Shown one piece after another: positions 25,197 through 33,815 of a stretch of DNA of 38,849 nt. The notes under the pieces were generated by a model that searched no databases, was not told the DNA's origin, and worked only from the letters and a program-made list of their open reading frames with translations. The position numbers and the translations under genes were made by a program. The stretch is from Candidatus Fermentithermobacillaceae bacterium (lineage in GTDB: Bacteria > Bacillota > Sulfobacillia > Fermentithermobacillales > DUSS01). How positions within the stretch are numbered: the stretch's first letter is position 1; every line of letters starts with the position of its first letter. Where the stretch lies: NCBI GenBank assembly GCA_012842495.1, contig DUSS01000015.1, positions 1-38,849 of the forward strand, in the 5' to 3' direction.

Positions 25197-25706
25197 ATGG
25201 TCAAGGAAGATCACCGTTTCGCACCTTCGGTTCGGTCGCATATCGAGACATGTGTCGAATATGGTGGAGGGCTGTCTCTTGATCTGCTCTTTGCTCTCAG
25301 GGATCGGGCGCTCACAATACTTGAACAGTGTTCTTACGAGTCCAAAGAAAAACTCCTGCCCTTAGTCAGACTTACTAAAGAAAACAGTCAACCTCCAGCG
25401 GCTGTACAGTGGTGGGCCGAAACTCTTTCGCTGCTGCCGGGCTTCGATGCAGCCTTTTTCTTCAGGGTCGTTTCCAGCCAAATATCTAACGGCGAGTTTT
25501 TCGTCAACGAGTTCCGACGGCAGCCTTCAGAAGCAAATGTCACCGCCTTGTTAACCTGGGCTGCTAGTGTGGACGGTGCCCTTAGGAAATACGCTGCAAT
25601 ATGTCTTGCATCACCGTCGTTTGAGAGGAAAAAGCCTGCACGAGGTCGTCGGTGGATAGTGAGCCTCAGGCTTGGAACGGTAGACATGTTCGAATGCGCC
25701 GGGTAG
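25197..25706 (+). CDS. Unknown protein, first gene of the SecB-like cassette
   Basis: A 169-residue cytoplasmic protein, mostly helical (LSLDLLFALRDRALTILEQC, YESKEKLLPLVRLTKEN), ending with a basic tail (KKPARGRRWIVSLRLG). No domain was recognised. The ATG at 25197 is chosen because GGAGAGG lies 6 bases upstream; upstream in-frame codons to 25140 are weaker. The stop is directly followed by the SecB-like gene start, so the three genes form one operon. A toxin, antitoxin or adaptor role is open. It appears intact. Confidence 0.65.
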   Translation: MVKEDHRFAPSVRSHIETCVEYGGGLSLDLLFALRDRALTILEQCSYESKEKLLPLVRLTKENSQPPAAVQWWAETLSLLPGFDAAFFFRVVSSQISNGEFFVNEFRRQPSEANVTALLTWAASVDGALRKYAAICLASPSFERKKPARGRRWIVSLRLGTVDMFECAG

Positions 25707-25709
25707 GTG

Positions 25710-26186
25710 ATGATTGTGTCCGATGAGATTCGCCCGGATCCCTCGCTCTATGCGTCGTTTCTTCAACTGGTGGAGATCGACAGAATCGAGTTTCTCAGAA
25801 TCGCAGCGGAAAGAACGCCGACCCTCGTTGAGGTCCGAGAAGGTCGTGTCGATGTTGATGCGAAGCCACGTCTGGAGAGTCTTGACACAGACAGCTTGAG
25901 TGCCGTTGTGGACGTATCAGTTCGGGGGAACACCGGGAAAAAGCAGGTTTTTACTTGCCAAATGCAGGTTCGGGCGGTGTACAGAATAACGAACAATAAA
26001 CCAGGGATCTCTGATAGGCAAGATCTCGCAGCGTTTTTCTCAAAGACAAACGTGCTAGTCAACGTGTGGCCGTATCTCCGCCATGCGGTTTCGTACATTA
26101 CCACGATTCTCGGTGTAGGCACTGTGACACTCGGGCTTCTTAAGCCGCATAGAACGGAACCTGATGATGAGCGGTCTGAACAATAA
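25710..26186 (+). CDS. SecB-like chaperone
   Basis: A 158-residue SecB-fold candidate. FLQLVEIDRIEFLRIA is the first SecB-type strand (FLxLxxIExxxF). LSAVVDVSVRGN and FTCQMQVRAVYRI give the alternating strands, and VNVWPYLRHAVSYITTILG is the characteristic closing block, with WPY replacing the usual FPYxRxxI. SecB proteins are tetrameric holdase chaperones in export; SecB-like proteins outside the Sec pathway protect antitoxins in TAC modules. The start is at ATG 25710 (or GTG 25707), after the stop of the first gene. It precedes the PD-(D/E)XK gene by 34 bases. The SecB call rests on recalled pattern and needs a profile search. Confidence 0.6.
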   Translation: MIVSDEIRPDPSLYASFLQLVEIDRIEFLRIAAERTPTLVEVREGRVDVDAKPRLESLDTDSLSAVVDVSVRGNTGKKQVFTCQMQVRAVYRITNNKPGISDRQDLAAFFSKTNVLVNVWPYLRHAVSYITTILGVGTVTLGLLKPHRTEPDDERSEQ

Positions 26187-26220
26187 CCCATACCCTCGGT
26201 GTATAGCCAGGTGCGCAACC

Positions 26221-26805
26221 ATGGCAGTTCAGATAGCGTCCACAACCGTTGGTGGTCTAGAGGCTCTGGCTCAGGTTGTTCACCAGTGCACGAATCTGTA
26301 TCACTTGCGTAATTTCGACCTTAGTAGCTTCGGCAATCCGCGTGTCGCACAGCAGGTGAAATGCTGGCTGGTAAGAGGATATGAGAAGGACGCCGCTAAT
26401 ACGAGAGGGTTGGTGTTTGAGCTGCTTGTTCTGCGAAAACTGAAAGAGAAGTGGCCTCGTGCCGGCCTCAGGCAGTGGGTTCCTTTCTCGGAACTGTCCG
26501 TCGTCCCGAGCTGCTGTGCTGCAAAGTCTGTTGACATCTACATATGCCAGCAACAGGAGGCCGTGGAGTGCAAGACCAGTGTCGTCGACTGGCTAATGCA
26601 CATGGATTCGCGCCCGAGCGCGGGTAATGAGGTCTACTGCTTAGGAATGCTGCGCCGCGGACGTCGAATGGGATCTCTCAGCATTGCTTTTGCTACTCTG
26701 GACCCGTCGATATGGAGGTCGTACATAGACGGGATGTTTAAGAGCGTCGGGTTTGTTCCAGATACGATCTATCACTTCGATCAGTTCCCCCCATCAATGT
26801 CGTGA
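26221..26805 (+). CDS. PD-(D/E)XK-like nuclease domain protein
   Basis: A 194-residue protein. The block SVDIYICQQQEAVECKTS gives D105 and E116-x-K118, the spacing of a PD-(D/E)XK active site. NTRGLVFELLVLRKLKEKWP before it is the expected N-terminal helix with an acidic residue. It would be a Mg2+-dependent DNA or RNA nuclease. ATG 26221 is chosen with AGGTG about 8 bases ahead. It is the third gene after the unknown and SecB-like genes. Cytoplasmic, apparently intact. The exact family is not known to me. Confidence 0.6.
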   Translation: MAVQIASTTVGGLEALAQVVHQCTNLYHLRNFDLSSFGNPRVAQQVKCWLVRGYEKDAANTRGLVFELLVLRKLKEKWPRAGLRQWVPFSELSVVPSCCAAKSVDIYICQQQEAVECKTSVVDWLMHMDSRPSAGNEVYCLGMLRRGRRMGSLSIAFATLDPSIWRSYIDGMFKSVGFVPDTIYHFDQFPPSMS

Positions 26806-27185
26806 CGAGTTCCAGGTTCCAGTCGCTTCAGCCAGTATAGTGCAAGGTCACGTTCGCCCGTCGCTTTGATCCAGCACCATGCACGGGACGTACAAGAAAT
26901 GACCACCCCTGGTTCCCGGCGACCCCGCGGCGTAAGCGCCGCGAATCCCCGCCGGAGGGGCGGTATGCTCAGCTTCTCTTATCCCTAGCCAAAGCTTTGT
27001 GACCCTCGCATCCGGCGAAACGAAGCTAATAAGAAAGGGATTTGTAACCATGTGGAGAATCTCCAACTCGGAGGCTTCGTTGCCTAGAATGAACAGATAC
27101 AGGGCCATACTTCATCGACCTGAATGGACACCGCAGCAAGTTCGGTGGAGCAGAGCGACGCCACAGTTTTGGGGGGAGATGGACC
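26806..27185. other. Gap without a supported gene
   Basis: A strong GC-rich hairpin at 26926-26943 (CGCGGCG, loop TAAG, CGCCGCG) may terminate the SecB-like operon, though it lacks T residues. A minus-strand 86-codon frame at 26848-27108 has no family sign. GGGGGAGATGG just before 27186 is the site for the helicase. Confidence 0.4.
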
Positions 27186-29060
27186 ATGGCGAGGATGATT
27201 CCCAACCTCCTTACACAGGATATAGACAATGACGGAGAACGCCTGGTTTACAATGCAGCCGAGAAACTCCCCGACGAATACGTTGTGCTGTACTCCTTCA
27301 AGTACCGGTTGCCGTCCAGGCCGGAGTCAGGGCCGGTCGGAGTCACCGGGGGGCAAAGCGACCCCCGGGCCATGCCTCGACCAGGCAGAATGACCCGGGA
27401 AGGAGGGAAGGGAGACATTCTCGGGGAAACGGACTTCGTGATCGCTCACCCCGACTACGGTTTTATAACGCTCGAAGTGAAGCAGGGGCAGATTACGTAC
27501 AACAACGGCGTGTGGTACGAGATCAAGTCGTCTCCGGACGGAAGAAGAACTGAACATCCGCTGACCAAGGATCCGGTTGACCAGGCCCGGAACGCAATGT
27601 TCACGGTACTGGAACTGTACAAGGACAGAACGGGCAGGCCTTTTCCGCTGCGATGCGACTACGCAGTCTGCTTTCCGGAGTGCCGGCACATATCCGGCCA
27701 GCTTCCGGCGAGCTTGGCCGCAAACAACATTCTCCTTTCGGACGACCTCGATAAGCTCGATGACGCGCTGAGAAGCATCTTCGGTGACTGTGCACGGGAG
27801 CTTACCGGCAGATCGAGCCCCGGAGGTGCGCAACTTGGGGCCGGTCAAGATGCCTTCGCCATCCTCGTAGACCAGGTACTCGCCCCTCACTTTAAGCTGT
27901 ACACGCTCCTCGAGGACCGGATTTGCCAGTTCGAGCGCGAGTCTTTAAGGGTCCTTACGGACGAGCAGCAGCGCATCATCGAGGAAACCGAGTATGATAC
28001 TCGCAAGGTGTTCTTCGGAGCCGCGGGAACCGGCAAGACCTTCGTGGCCATGGAGAAAGCCCGGCGCCTGAGATCCTCCGGCAAGCACGTGCTGTTCACA
28101 TGCTTCAACAAGAACCTCGCGACGAGAGTACGGGAGGATCTTCGGGCCATCGGACCTGCCGAACGGCGAACGGCCGGAGATGGGGTCGTCGTGTGCGCCA
28201 ACTTCCATGACCTTCTTCTGGATACGCTCCGGAAGGCCGGTTTTCAGATGGAGGTGCCTGAGGAGGACAACGTAAGAGACGACTTCTTTAAGAGACGCCT
28301 GCCGCAGGAAGGTTTCGATTTCTTCTCCCGGGCGGACGGTAGCTGGAAGTTTGACTCGATCATCGTAGACGAGGGTCAGGACTTCCGGGAGGAATGGTTC
28401 GTTTGCCTGGAGGCCATGTTGAGAGACCCTGAGAACGGGGAGTTCTACGTCTTCGCCGACCCAAATCAAGACCTGTTTGGCGGTAGCATAGAATACCTCA
28501 AGAGCGGGAAACTGGGCGTTTCCAGGCACAAACTCACGAGAAACCTCAGGAACACCAAAGAGATAAACGATTGGGCCAACTCTTTCGTCTCCGAGGCCCT
28601 CCGGGCACGGCCGGTGATCGCCGGAGGAGTTCCCGTCCACCGGCTGACGTGGTCAGCTCCTGAAGAGGAGCGGAAGCTCATCGAGCGGGAGATCGGGCGC
28701 CTCATCAGCCAGGGTCTTACTCCCCGCCGCATCACCATCCTCTCCCCGCGCAGGCGCGAGAAAAGCTGCCTGGCCTCCGTGGATTCGATTCACGGGATAC
28801 ACCTGTACAACTTTCCCGAGGAGAAGCCGGACGGAATAAGGTTTGCCACCATAAGGTCCTTCAAGGGACTCGAGAGCGACGTCGTGTTCTTGATAGACAT
28901 CGTGGGCGGAACTCCAGCGTGCACAGAGGCGGATATATATGTCGGCGGGTCCAGAGCCCGGTACCTTCTTTACGTGTTCGTTCAGGAAAGCCCGCCTTCT
29001 GCGACAACCTGCGAGAAGCAGGTCCATGCAGATGCCGGCCGGCAGGGTGCCCGTCTTTGA
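27186..29060 (+). CDS. NERD-domain nuclease fused to superfamily 1 helicase
   Basis: Protein of 624 residues. The N-terminal NERD domain (about 10-130) has a predicted D...ExK nuclease core: GETDFVIAHPDYGFITLEVK near residue 80-100. The helicase starts near 255 with RVLTDEQQRIIEE, Walker A GAAGTGKTF near 278, DExx-type VDEGQDF near 394, FADPNQDLFGG, and the motif V/VI part FATIRSFKGLESDVVFLIDI with YVGGSRARYLLYVF. Such fusions act on DNA and occur in phage defence islands; the nuclease-helicase combination recalls Nhi-like immunity genes, by analogy only. The ATG follows GGGGGAGATGG. The final 30 residues look unlike the family end and may reflect a late frameshift. Confidence 0.82.
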   Translation: MARMIPNLLTQDIDNDGERLVYNAAEKLPDEYVVLYSFKYRLPSRPESGPVGVTGGQSDPRAMPRPGRMTREGGKGDILGETDFVIAHPDYGFITLEVKQGQITYNNGVWYEIKSSPDGRRTEHPLTKDPVDQARNAMFTVLELYKDRTGRPFPLRCDYAVCFPECRHISGQLPASLAANNILLSDDLDKLDDALRSIFGDCARELTGRSSPGGAQLGAGQDAFAILVDQVLAPHFKLYTLLEDRICQFERESLRVLTDEQQRIIEETEYDTRKVFFGAAGTGKTFVAMEKARRLRSSGKHVLFTCFNKNLATRVREDLRAIGPAERRTAGDGVVVCANFHDLLLDTLRKAGFQMEVPEEDNVRDDFFKRRLPQEGFDFFSRADGSWKFDSIIVDEGQDFREEWFVCLEAMLRDPENGEFYVFADPNQDLFGGSIEYLKSGKLGVSRHKLTRNLRNTKEINDWANSFVSEALRARPVIAGGVPVHRLTWSAPEEERKLIEREIGRLISQGLTPRRITILSPRRREKSCLASVDSIHGIHLYNFPEEKPDGIRFATIRSFKGLESDVVFLIDIVGGTPACTEADIYVGGSRARYLLYVFVQESPPSATTCEKQVHADAGRQGARL

Positions 29061-29157
29061 GGCGAAGGACGTTGTCGTTCCGGAATCCGCAAAGAAGTTC
29101 ATTCTCGTTTTCAAGTGCGCCGGAGGGAGAACAGCAGCTGTGGCCGTGAGGTACTGA
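29026..29157 (+). pseudogene. Short conserved-looking ORF overlapping the helicase end
   Basis: Frame starting MQMPAGRVPVFEAKDVVVPE and ending KCAGGRTAAVAVRY, 43 codons. It has a regular alternating strand pattern and may be the start of a lost gene or the true C-terminus of the helicase in another frame. No clear ribosome binding site was seen. Confidence 0.25.
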
Positions 29158-29327
29158 GTGGTGGAGATGGCTCAACGTTAGGGAAGGGGGTTATCAGGCC
29201 GCCGGCGGTGACGAGAGGTTCGTCGAGGAGATGGAATGCGGTACTCCTGTCGGGCCGGTCGCGTTAGCTGGCGGCCGGCTCGACTACCCTGCCGGCTCCG
29301 CGGGAAGTTTTCCGGGCAAGTTATCCT

Positions 29328-31865
29328 TCAGTGTGAGGATCGCTCACCTCTCACAACCAGATAGACCCAGTGAACACCCTCTCCGTAAGGCTCCGGGACC
29401 TCGCCCGCAACTCCGAGGGCTCCGGATGACACCACGGGTTCATCCAGATGCAACGGTCCGGTATCGTTGACCACTGTTTCCCGCCCGTTGCCGCTCGCTG
29501 AGCGGACCACCAGCGTCGAACCGCCCCCCGAAGAGACCCTTTTCACCAGTACCAGGTCTCCCAGCGACCCTACTATGACCTCACTTGCCCGGTAAGGTAT
29601 GATTCGCTGAATCTCCGTCCGAACACCGTCCAGGCTGAGCCTCACCCCGTTCTGAAACTTAACTTCGTGGTCATCGGACACCCGGAACCACGCTTCTATG
29701 GCATTGCCGTCCTCCGACCAGGACAGAGACTCGATTTGCCCGGATACGTCGGCCACTTTCCGAAGCGTTCCGTCCGACCGGGTCCATACGTACATCGCTC
29801 TCGCCTGAAGCCGCGTCTCAAGGATGCCGAGTGGATAGGTGAGGCTTGGTTCCGAGAGATAGCCCACCGCCATGGCAAGAGCGCTTCCGTCAGCGTTCCA
29901 CGCGGTAGGTCCGATGCGGTTCTCCGGGTCGTCTTGCGGGGGCCGGATCTCCTCCAACAGGGATCCCGCCGAATCGTACAGCCGGACCGAGATCGCACCC
30001 GCCGGGCAGGACCAGTCATCGCCCTCGTTGGTTTCGTCCGTGCGGCATACCAGAACCATCGCTTCTTCCTTTGGAGTCCATTCTTCAAACCACAGCCAAA
30101 GACCCTCCGTGCCGAGGTCCGGGAGGATGACATCCGTCGTTTCGCCCGTCCTCAGGTCGTACACTTTGAACCCGGGTTCGCCGCCCGGAGAAATCTGAGA
30201 TGAAACCCCAAACCAGCCAGACGGTGAGTACCAGAACGGTAGCAGCCCGTCTCCGTACGGAACGTCCTGTGCCAGCTTCACCGCCTCTCCCAAATCCAAA
30301 TCTATCCTCCAGAGATCTGTTCCGTGCCTGAATACGAGGTGACTGCGGTCTCCGGTTACGTGTACGCTCCGCGGGAAATGCACGATGGGGTACCGGATGA
30401 AAGCGAGGTCGCGAACCTCTCGCGTCTCCAGTTCCACTTCTCCCACCCAATACCCGGTCTTGTCGGCGTGAGGACCGCGCGAATGGTGTCCGTATGTCAG
30501 AAAGCGGAGTATATGTCGGCCGGGTACCCAGTCGAGAATCTCCAAGTAGGCACCCTCCAGGCCCACCAAACTCACCAACCTGGAACCTCCCCTGTTCACC
30601 GCCCAGATGCCGTTCATTCCTCCGGCGGAACCCGCAAAGGCGAACCACTCCCCATCGTCGCTCCATTTCTGCCCGTGGTACGGTGGACGAACGTCCTCAA
30701 ACGGGCCAACCTGTACGACCGTACACAGCTCGCCGGCCCTCGACGCGACGGCGGGAAGAGCGCGAGTCGCGGACACTGGCGTTCTGGATGCCCGAGCTAC
30801 TTTCCAGCCTCCCCCGTCGACCGTCTCCAGCCGGATCTCTTCCCGCACGATGTGACGTTCCCTGTTTCCCGACTCGACGTCCTTTACCTCGACCTCGTAC
30901 TCGACCCGGCACGTGGCGTGTGGACCGTACGAGGACGAGTACACATTGTCCACAGAGAACGAAGGACGAGACGCCAACCTATATTCCTGCGATGGACTCT
31001 GCCAGAAGATTGACTCGCGATCACCGGGTAGATAGGCGCGAAGCGGCGAGAGGGGAGGGACGCCCTCCGGTCGGTCCTCTTTCCACCGGACTGATAGCTC
31101 AGAAAGCGCCTGTTCATCGCGCTTCCACGTCGCGTCGAAGTAGCGTCGCGCCACCTCCAGGACGGCTTCCGGCACCCCCTCCTTTACCGCAACCAGGTTC
31201 CAGTAGAAGCTCACCCAGGGGGAAAACTCCGCATCTCCCCACTTGACCGTGAGTTTTGCGAGAAACGAGTTGCCATAGAGCCAGTACGCCAGGTGTTCCG
31301 GCATCCGCCAGGAGACGCGGACAGAAGAGGCCGAGGTCTCGCGCAGTTCACAGGTTGTCGAATGCAGGGGACCGATTAGACGCTCACTGGACGCAGCAGA
31401 ATCTCTCCACACTTCGAGTCGCGCCGAGACCCCCTTGTCGGTGGCCGTAGCGGCGGGACTGCCGGCGGGAAGCGTGACGGTGAACACCACCTCTTCACCG
31501 GGCGAGACCAGGAGGCTACCGGAAGGAGCCGGCGGAGGCCAGACCTCGTCGAGCTGTTTCGGGTCCCCATCCAGCGTCCACCTATATCCGCCCCGGATGC
31601 CCGCGACCGACCGTTCGCCACACTCTACCCGGAGTTCCGGAAGAACCGGCTTGGGGAGTAGCCCCGCCAGGGCCTCGGGCATGGAACCGGTCTCGGCCTG
31701 TCGGCCGCCGCCGAGACCGCCACCACAGGCACTCAGCACAAGGCACATGGCGCAGAGCAGTACTACGGTTGGCAGCGCGCGCTGGCGGCTCGCCTTACGC
31801 GGCAGAGAGCCACTTGCCTCCGTGAGAAGTCGGACTCTGCGTGCGGAGAAGGGTCTTGGTGTCAT
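29328..31865 (-). CDS. Large lipoprotein with C-terminal TolB-like beta-propeller repeats
   Basis: Protein of 845 residues from ATG 31865. The signal peptide ends in a lipobox LSAC with Cys47 and a GGGLGGG linker, so it would be lipid-anchored outside the cell. Residues about 90-420 are beta-rich with a NTF2-like patch (EVARRYFDATWKRDEQALSE). The rest has propeller-type turns: QKWSDDGEWFAFAGSAGG, TAWNADGSALAMAVG, LSWSEDGNAIEAWF. Binding function unknown. A fragment of a related propeller gene is directly upstream, so the locus may have been a lipoprotein gene tandem. It appears intact. Confidence 0.8.
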   Translation of the reverse strand: MTPRPFSARRVRLLTEASGSLPRKASRQRALPTVVLLCAMCLVLSACGGGLGGGRQAETGSMPEALAGLLPKPVLPELRVECGERSVAGIRGGYRWTLDGDPKQLDEVWPPPAPSGSLLVSPGEEVVFTVTLPAGSPAATATDKGVSARLEVWRDSAASSERLIGPLHSTTCELRETSASSVRVSWRMPEHLAYWLYGNSFLAKLTVKWGDAEFSPWVSFYWNLVAVKEGVPEAVLEVARRYFDATWKRDEQALSELSVRWKEDRPEGVPPLSPLRAYLPGDRESIFWQSPSQEYRLASRPSFSVDNVYSSSYGPHATCRVEYEVEVKDVESGNRERHIVREEIRLETVDGGGWKVARASRTPVSATRALPAVASRAGELCTVVQVGPFEDVRPPYHGQKWSDDGEWFAFAGSAGGMNGIWAVNRGGSRLVSLVGLEGAYLEILDWVPGRHILRFLTYGHHSRGPHADKTGYWVGEVELETREVRDLAFIRYPIVHFPRSVHVTGDRSHLVFRHGTDLWRIDLDLGEAVKLAQDVPYGDGLLPFWYSPSGWFGVSSQISPGGEPGFKVYDLRTGETTDVILPDLGTEGLWLWFEEWTPKEEAMVLVCRTDETNEGDDWSCPAGAISVRLYDSAGSLLEEIRPPQDDPENRIGPTAWNADGSALAMAVGYLSEPSLTYPLGILETRLQARAMYVWTRSDGTLRKVADVSGQIESLSWSEDGNAIEAWFRVSDDHEVKFQNGVRLSLDGVRTEIQRIIPYRASEVIVGSLGDLVLVKRVSSGGGSTLVVRSASGNGRETVVNDTGPLHLDEPVVSSGALGVAGEVPEPYGEGVHWVYLVVRGERSSH

Positions 31866-32074
31866 TGGTCCCCGAACCCCCGTACTCTTACTTGTTAACT
31901 TCGACACTTGCAAGGGCCGCTATGTTGAAGGCCCCAACTATGGGCTTCGGCCGCGACCACCCGGTACGAACAAGGCCGTATCAAAGCTACCGGGTGTTCA
32001 CTGCTACAGCACTGTACCAAGTGTATCTTGGCCAGGCGATGGTCGCCACGAAGCTGCATCGCCGCGAACGAGCT

Positions 32075-32480
32075 TTACGGCCCTGGTGGAATCATCCGGC
32101 GAATGGTACACCCACCACGAATCCGACTGACAGCCCTCCTTGTGTCAGTCCATTCCAGAGGGGTTACCCAATTACCCTGTTCTCCGGAAAACACGATATC
32201 CCTCTGTCCGCTACGTAGACCGACAGAGACCAGGTCAAAGCGGTAGTCGTAGCTCTCAGGGTCGATTGCTTTACCGTGAACAACCGCGTAACAGATGCGA
32301 TCACCGTCAGGAGACCACAAAACTCTTCTCGTTGTGACGAAGCTGTGGACGATAGAAGGTTTGTGAATGTCCACGATGACGGCGCCCCACCGATCGGGTC
32401 TTTCCACAAGGCCCCTATCCGGAGAACGTACCCGGTACCCGCCTATCTGAATAGATCCTGAACGGCCTGAAATCGTGGAA
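32075..32480 (-). pseudogene. Beta-propeller protein fragment
   Basis: The frame contains GAVIVDIHKPSIVHSFVT, then VLWSPDGDRICYAVV and QGNWVTPLEWTDTRRAV, the repeat turns of TolB/WD40-like propellers. It ends in SRIRGGC, and a different frame continues with DDSTRAVKLVRGDAASWRPS. It has neither a start with signal peptide nor a complete blade set. The resemblance to the adjacent lipoprotein suggests a decayed paralogue. Confidence 0.5.
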
Positions 32481-32630
32481 GCTGGTCCTGTCCGCTGCCG
32501 TCGGGTCCTCAAGGTCCGTGGTAAGATCTGCTGCAGCAGGGAAGCCCATCAGGATGGCGCGCCTGGGCTCGAGCGCTGCAGCCTTGAGTCCGCGTCCGGG
32601 CCCGGTACGCCGGTTCCGTGTCTCGCTTCA

Positions 32631-33263
32631 TCATGTCTCTGATTCCCCTTGCAGGGCCGGCCGGTCCCCGAGTGTCTTTATCATGCTGAAGAAGCTGAAC
32701 TCGGTTCCCCGTATTCTGGCCGAGGACCGGCGGGTTTCCCTGAAACCCAGCTTCTTGTAAAGGTTCAGGGCCGGGAGGTTTTCTGTCTCCACATCCAGCA
32801 CCAGACGCCGGCACTCTGCGTCCAGAGCCCTCTTTTCGGCGTCAAGAAGAAGTGCGGTGGCGATTCCCCTTCCTCGGAATTCGGGGTACACCGCGATACT
32901 CGTGATGTAGAAATCCGTTTCCCGGGGCGACGTGAGGAGCATCTCGGCCCTGATCAGATTCCATAAGGTAGATGGCCAGCGCTTTCCGGAACGCTGAAGC
33001 ACAAGCCGTCCCGTATGAAGGGCCACTCTGTTTCTTTGACGTCCGGTGCATCCCAGGAGCATGCCTGCGCTTCTGCCTCCGGCAACGGCCACCCTCGTGA
33101 ACTCGTAACTGAACAGATTGCGTTTGTCCAAGAACAGAGCTGCAAGAATGTCCTCTGTTTCCGGCCCGAAAAGCGCGGGGAGGAACGATGGTCCTGACAG
33201 AGGCACGAGACGGGAGAAATCCGGGGCGTCACCCGGCTGTGCATCCCGAATGGCTGTGGACAC
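32631..33263 (-). CDS. GNAT family N-acetyltransferase
   Basis: A 210-residue GNAT protein. The acetyl-CoA binding motif A is complete: FYITSIAVYPEFRGRGIATA with the RGRGIA loop. Motif B is CRRLVLDVETENLPALNLYK, and LGFRETRRSS follows. Substrate is unknown; enzymes of this size acetylate proteins, small amines or ribosomal termini. The start is GTG 33261-33263 with GGAAGTGAG ahead. It is divergent from the two-gene cassette. It appears intact. Confidence 0.85.
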   Translation of the reverse strand: MSTAIRDAQPGDAPDFSRLVPLSGPSFLPALFGPETEDILAALFLDKRNLFSYEFTRVAVAGGRSAGMLLGCTGRQRNRVALHTGRLVLQRSGKRWPSTLWNLIRAEMLLTSPRETDFYITSIAVYPEFRGRGIATALLLDAEKRALDAECRRLVLDVETENLPALNLYKKLGFRETRRSSARIRGTEFSFFSMIKTLGDRPALQGESET

Positions 33264-33815
33264 CGGGACATCTCACTTCCTCCACAAGGAAGCATTTCAT
33301 CTTGCGCCTCATCTCACTCCTCACAAACTTCGTCGAAAGGCAGCCCGCCAGGCACCCGCCGGGTCCTGAAAATCGGTTCGACCTGTCCCCGGCTTCGACA
33401 CGCTCCAGCACTTGTCCTCCTGGAGGTTCGCCCCAAGTACGAATGCTAAGCTCTTGCCCGTCGCTTCCATTGGATATTTCAGTTTGGGGACCGTCGTGCC
33501 TGCCGACCTGACTCGTACCTCCTTACGCTGAGCGGGAGGGAACCTGCTCGTTGAGGTAGAATCTGCCCCCGGAAGTTGCTCGGTCGGGGGCGCGGGTTGG
33601 TAGTTGTGGGCCACACTCACCGCGGGCAACCAGCCCCTACCCTCTCGGGCGAATCTTGCCGGGGAGTTGGCCGCATATACGCTGGGCAAAGTCCAACCCT
33701 CTTCCTGCGATGTTCCAGGATAATGAGGGCGAGCTGCAGCGTCGGCTGGCTTATCCGGCTTGCCGCCCGAGGCGAGGTAAGCGAGGCGTTGGCTGCTGTG
33801 AGGAGGGAATGGAGG
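33264..33815. other. Gap without a supported gene
   Basis: Frames here are short. A minus frame (TTVPKLKYPMEATGKSLAF, then TDFQDPAGAWRAAF) at 33321-33560 has a protein-like feel but no family. The plus frame of the next gene is open back to 33576 without coding-like start signals. Confidence 0.35.

Noticed and set aside
26848-27108. 86-codon minus-strand frame (MALYLFILGNEASELEIL)
   Set aside because: No good ribosome site, no family sign, and it overlaps the probable promoter region of the helicase gene.
29231-29470. Plus-strand frame (MECGTPVGPVALAGGRLDY) after the helicase
   Set aside because: Its later half is antisense to the lipoprotein gene and no family is recognisable.
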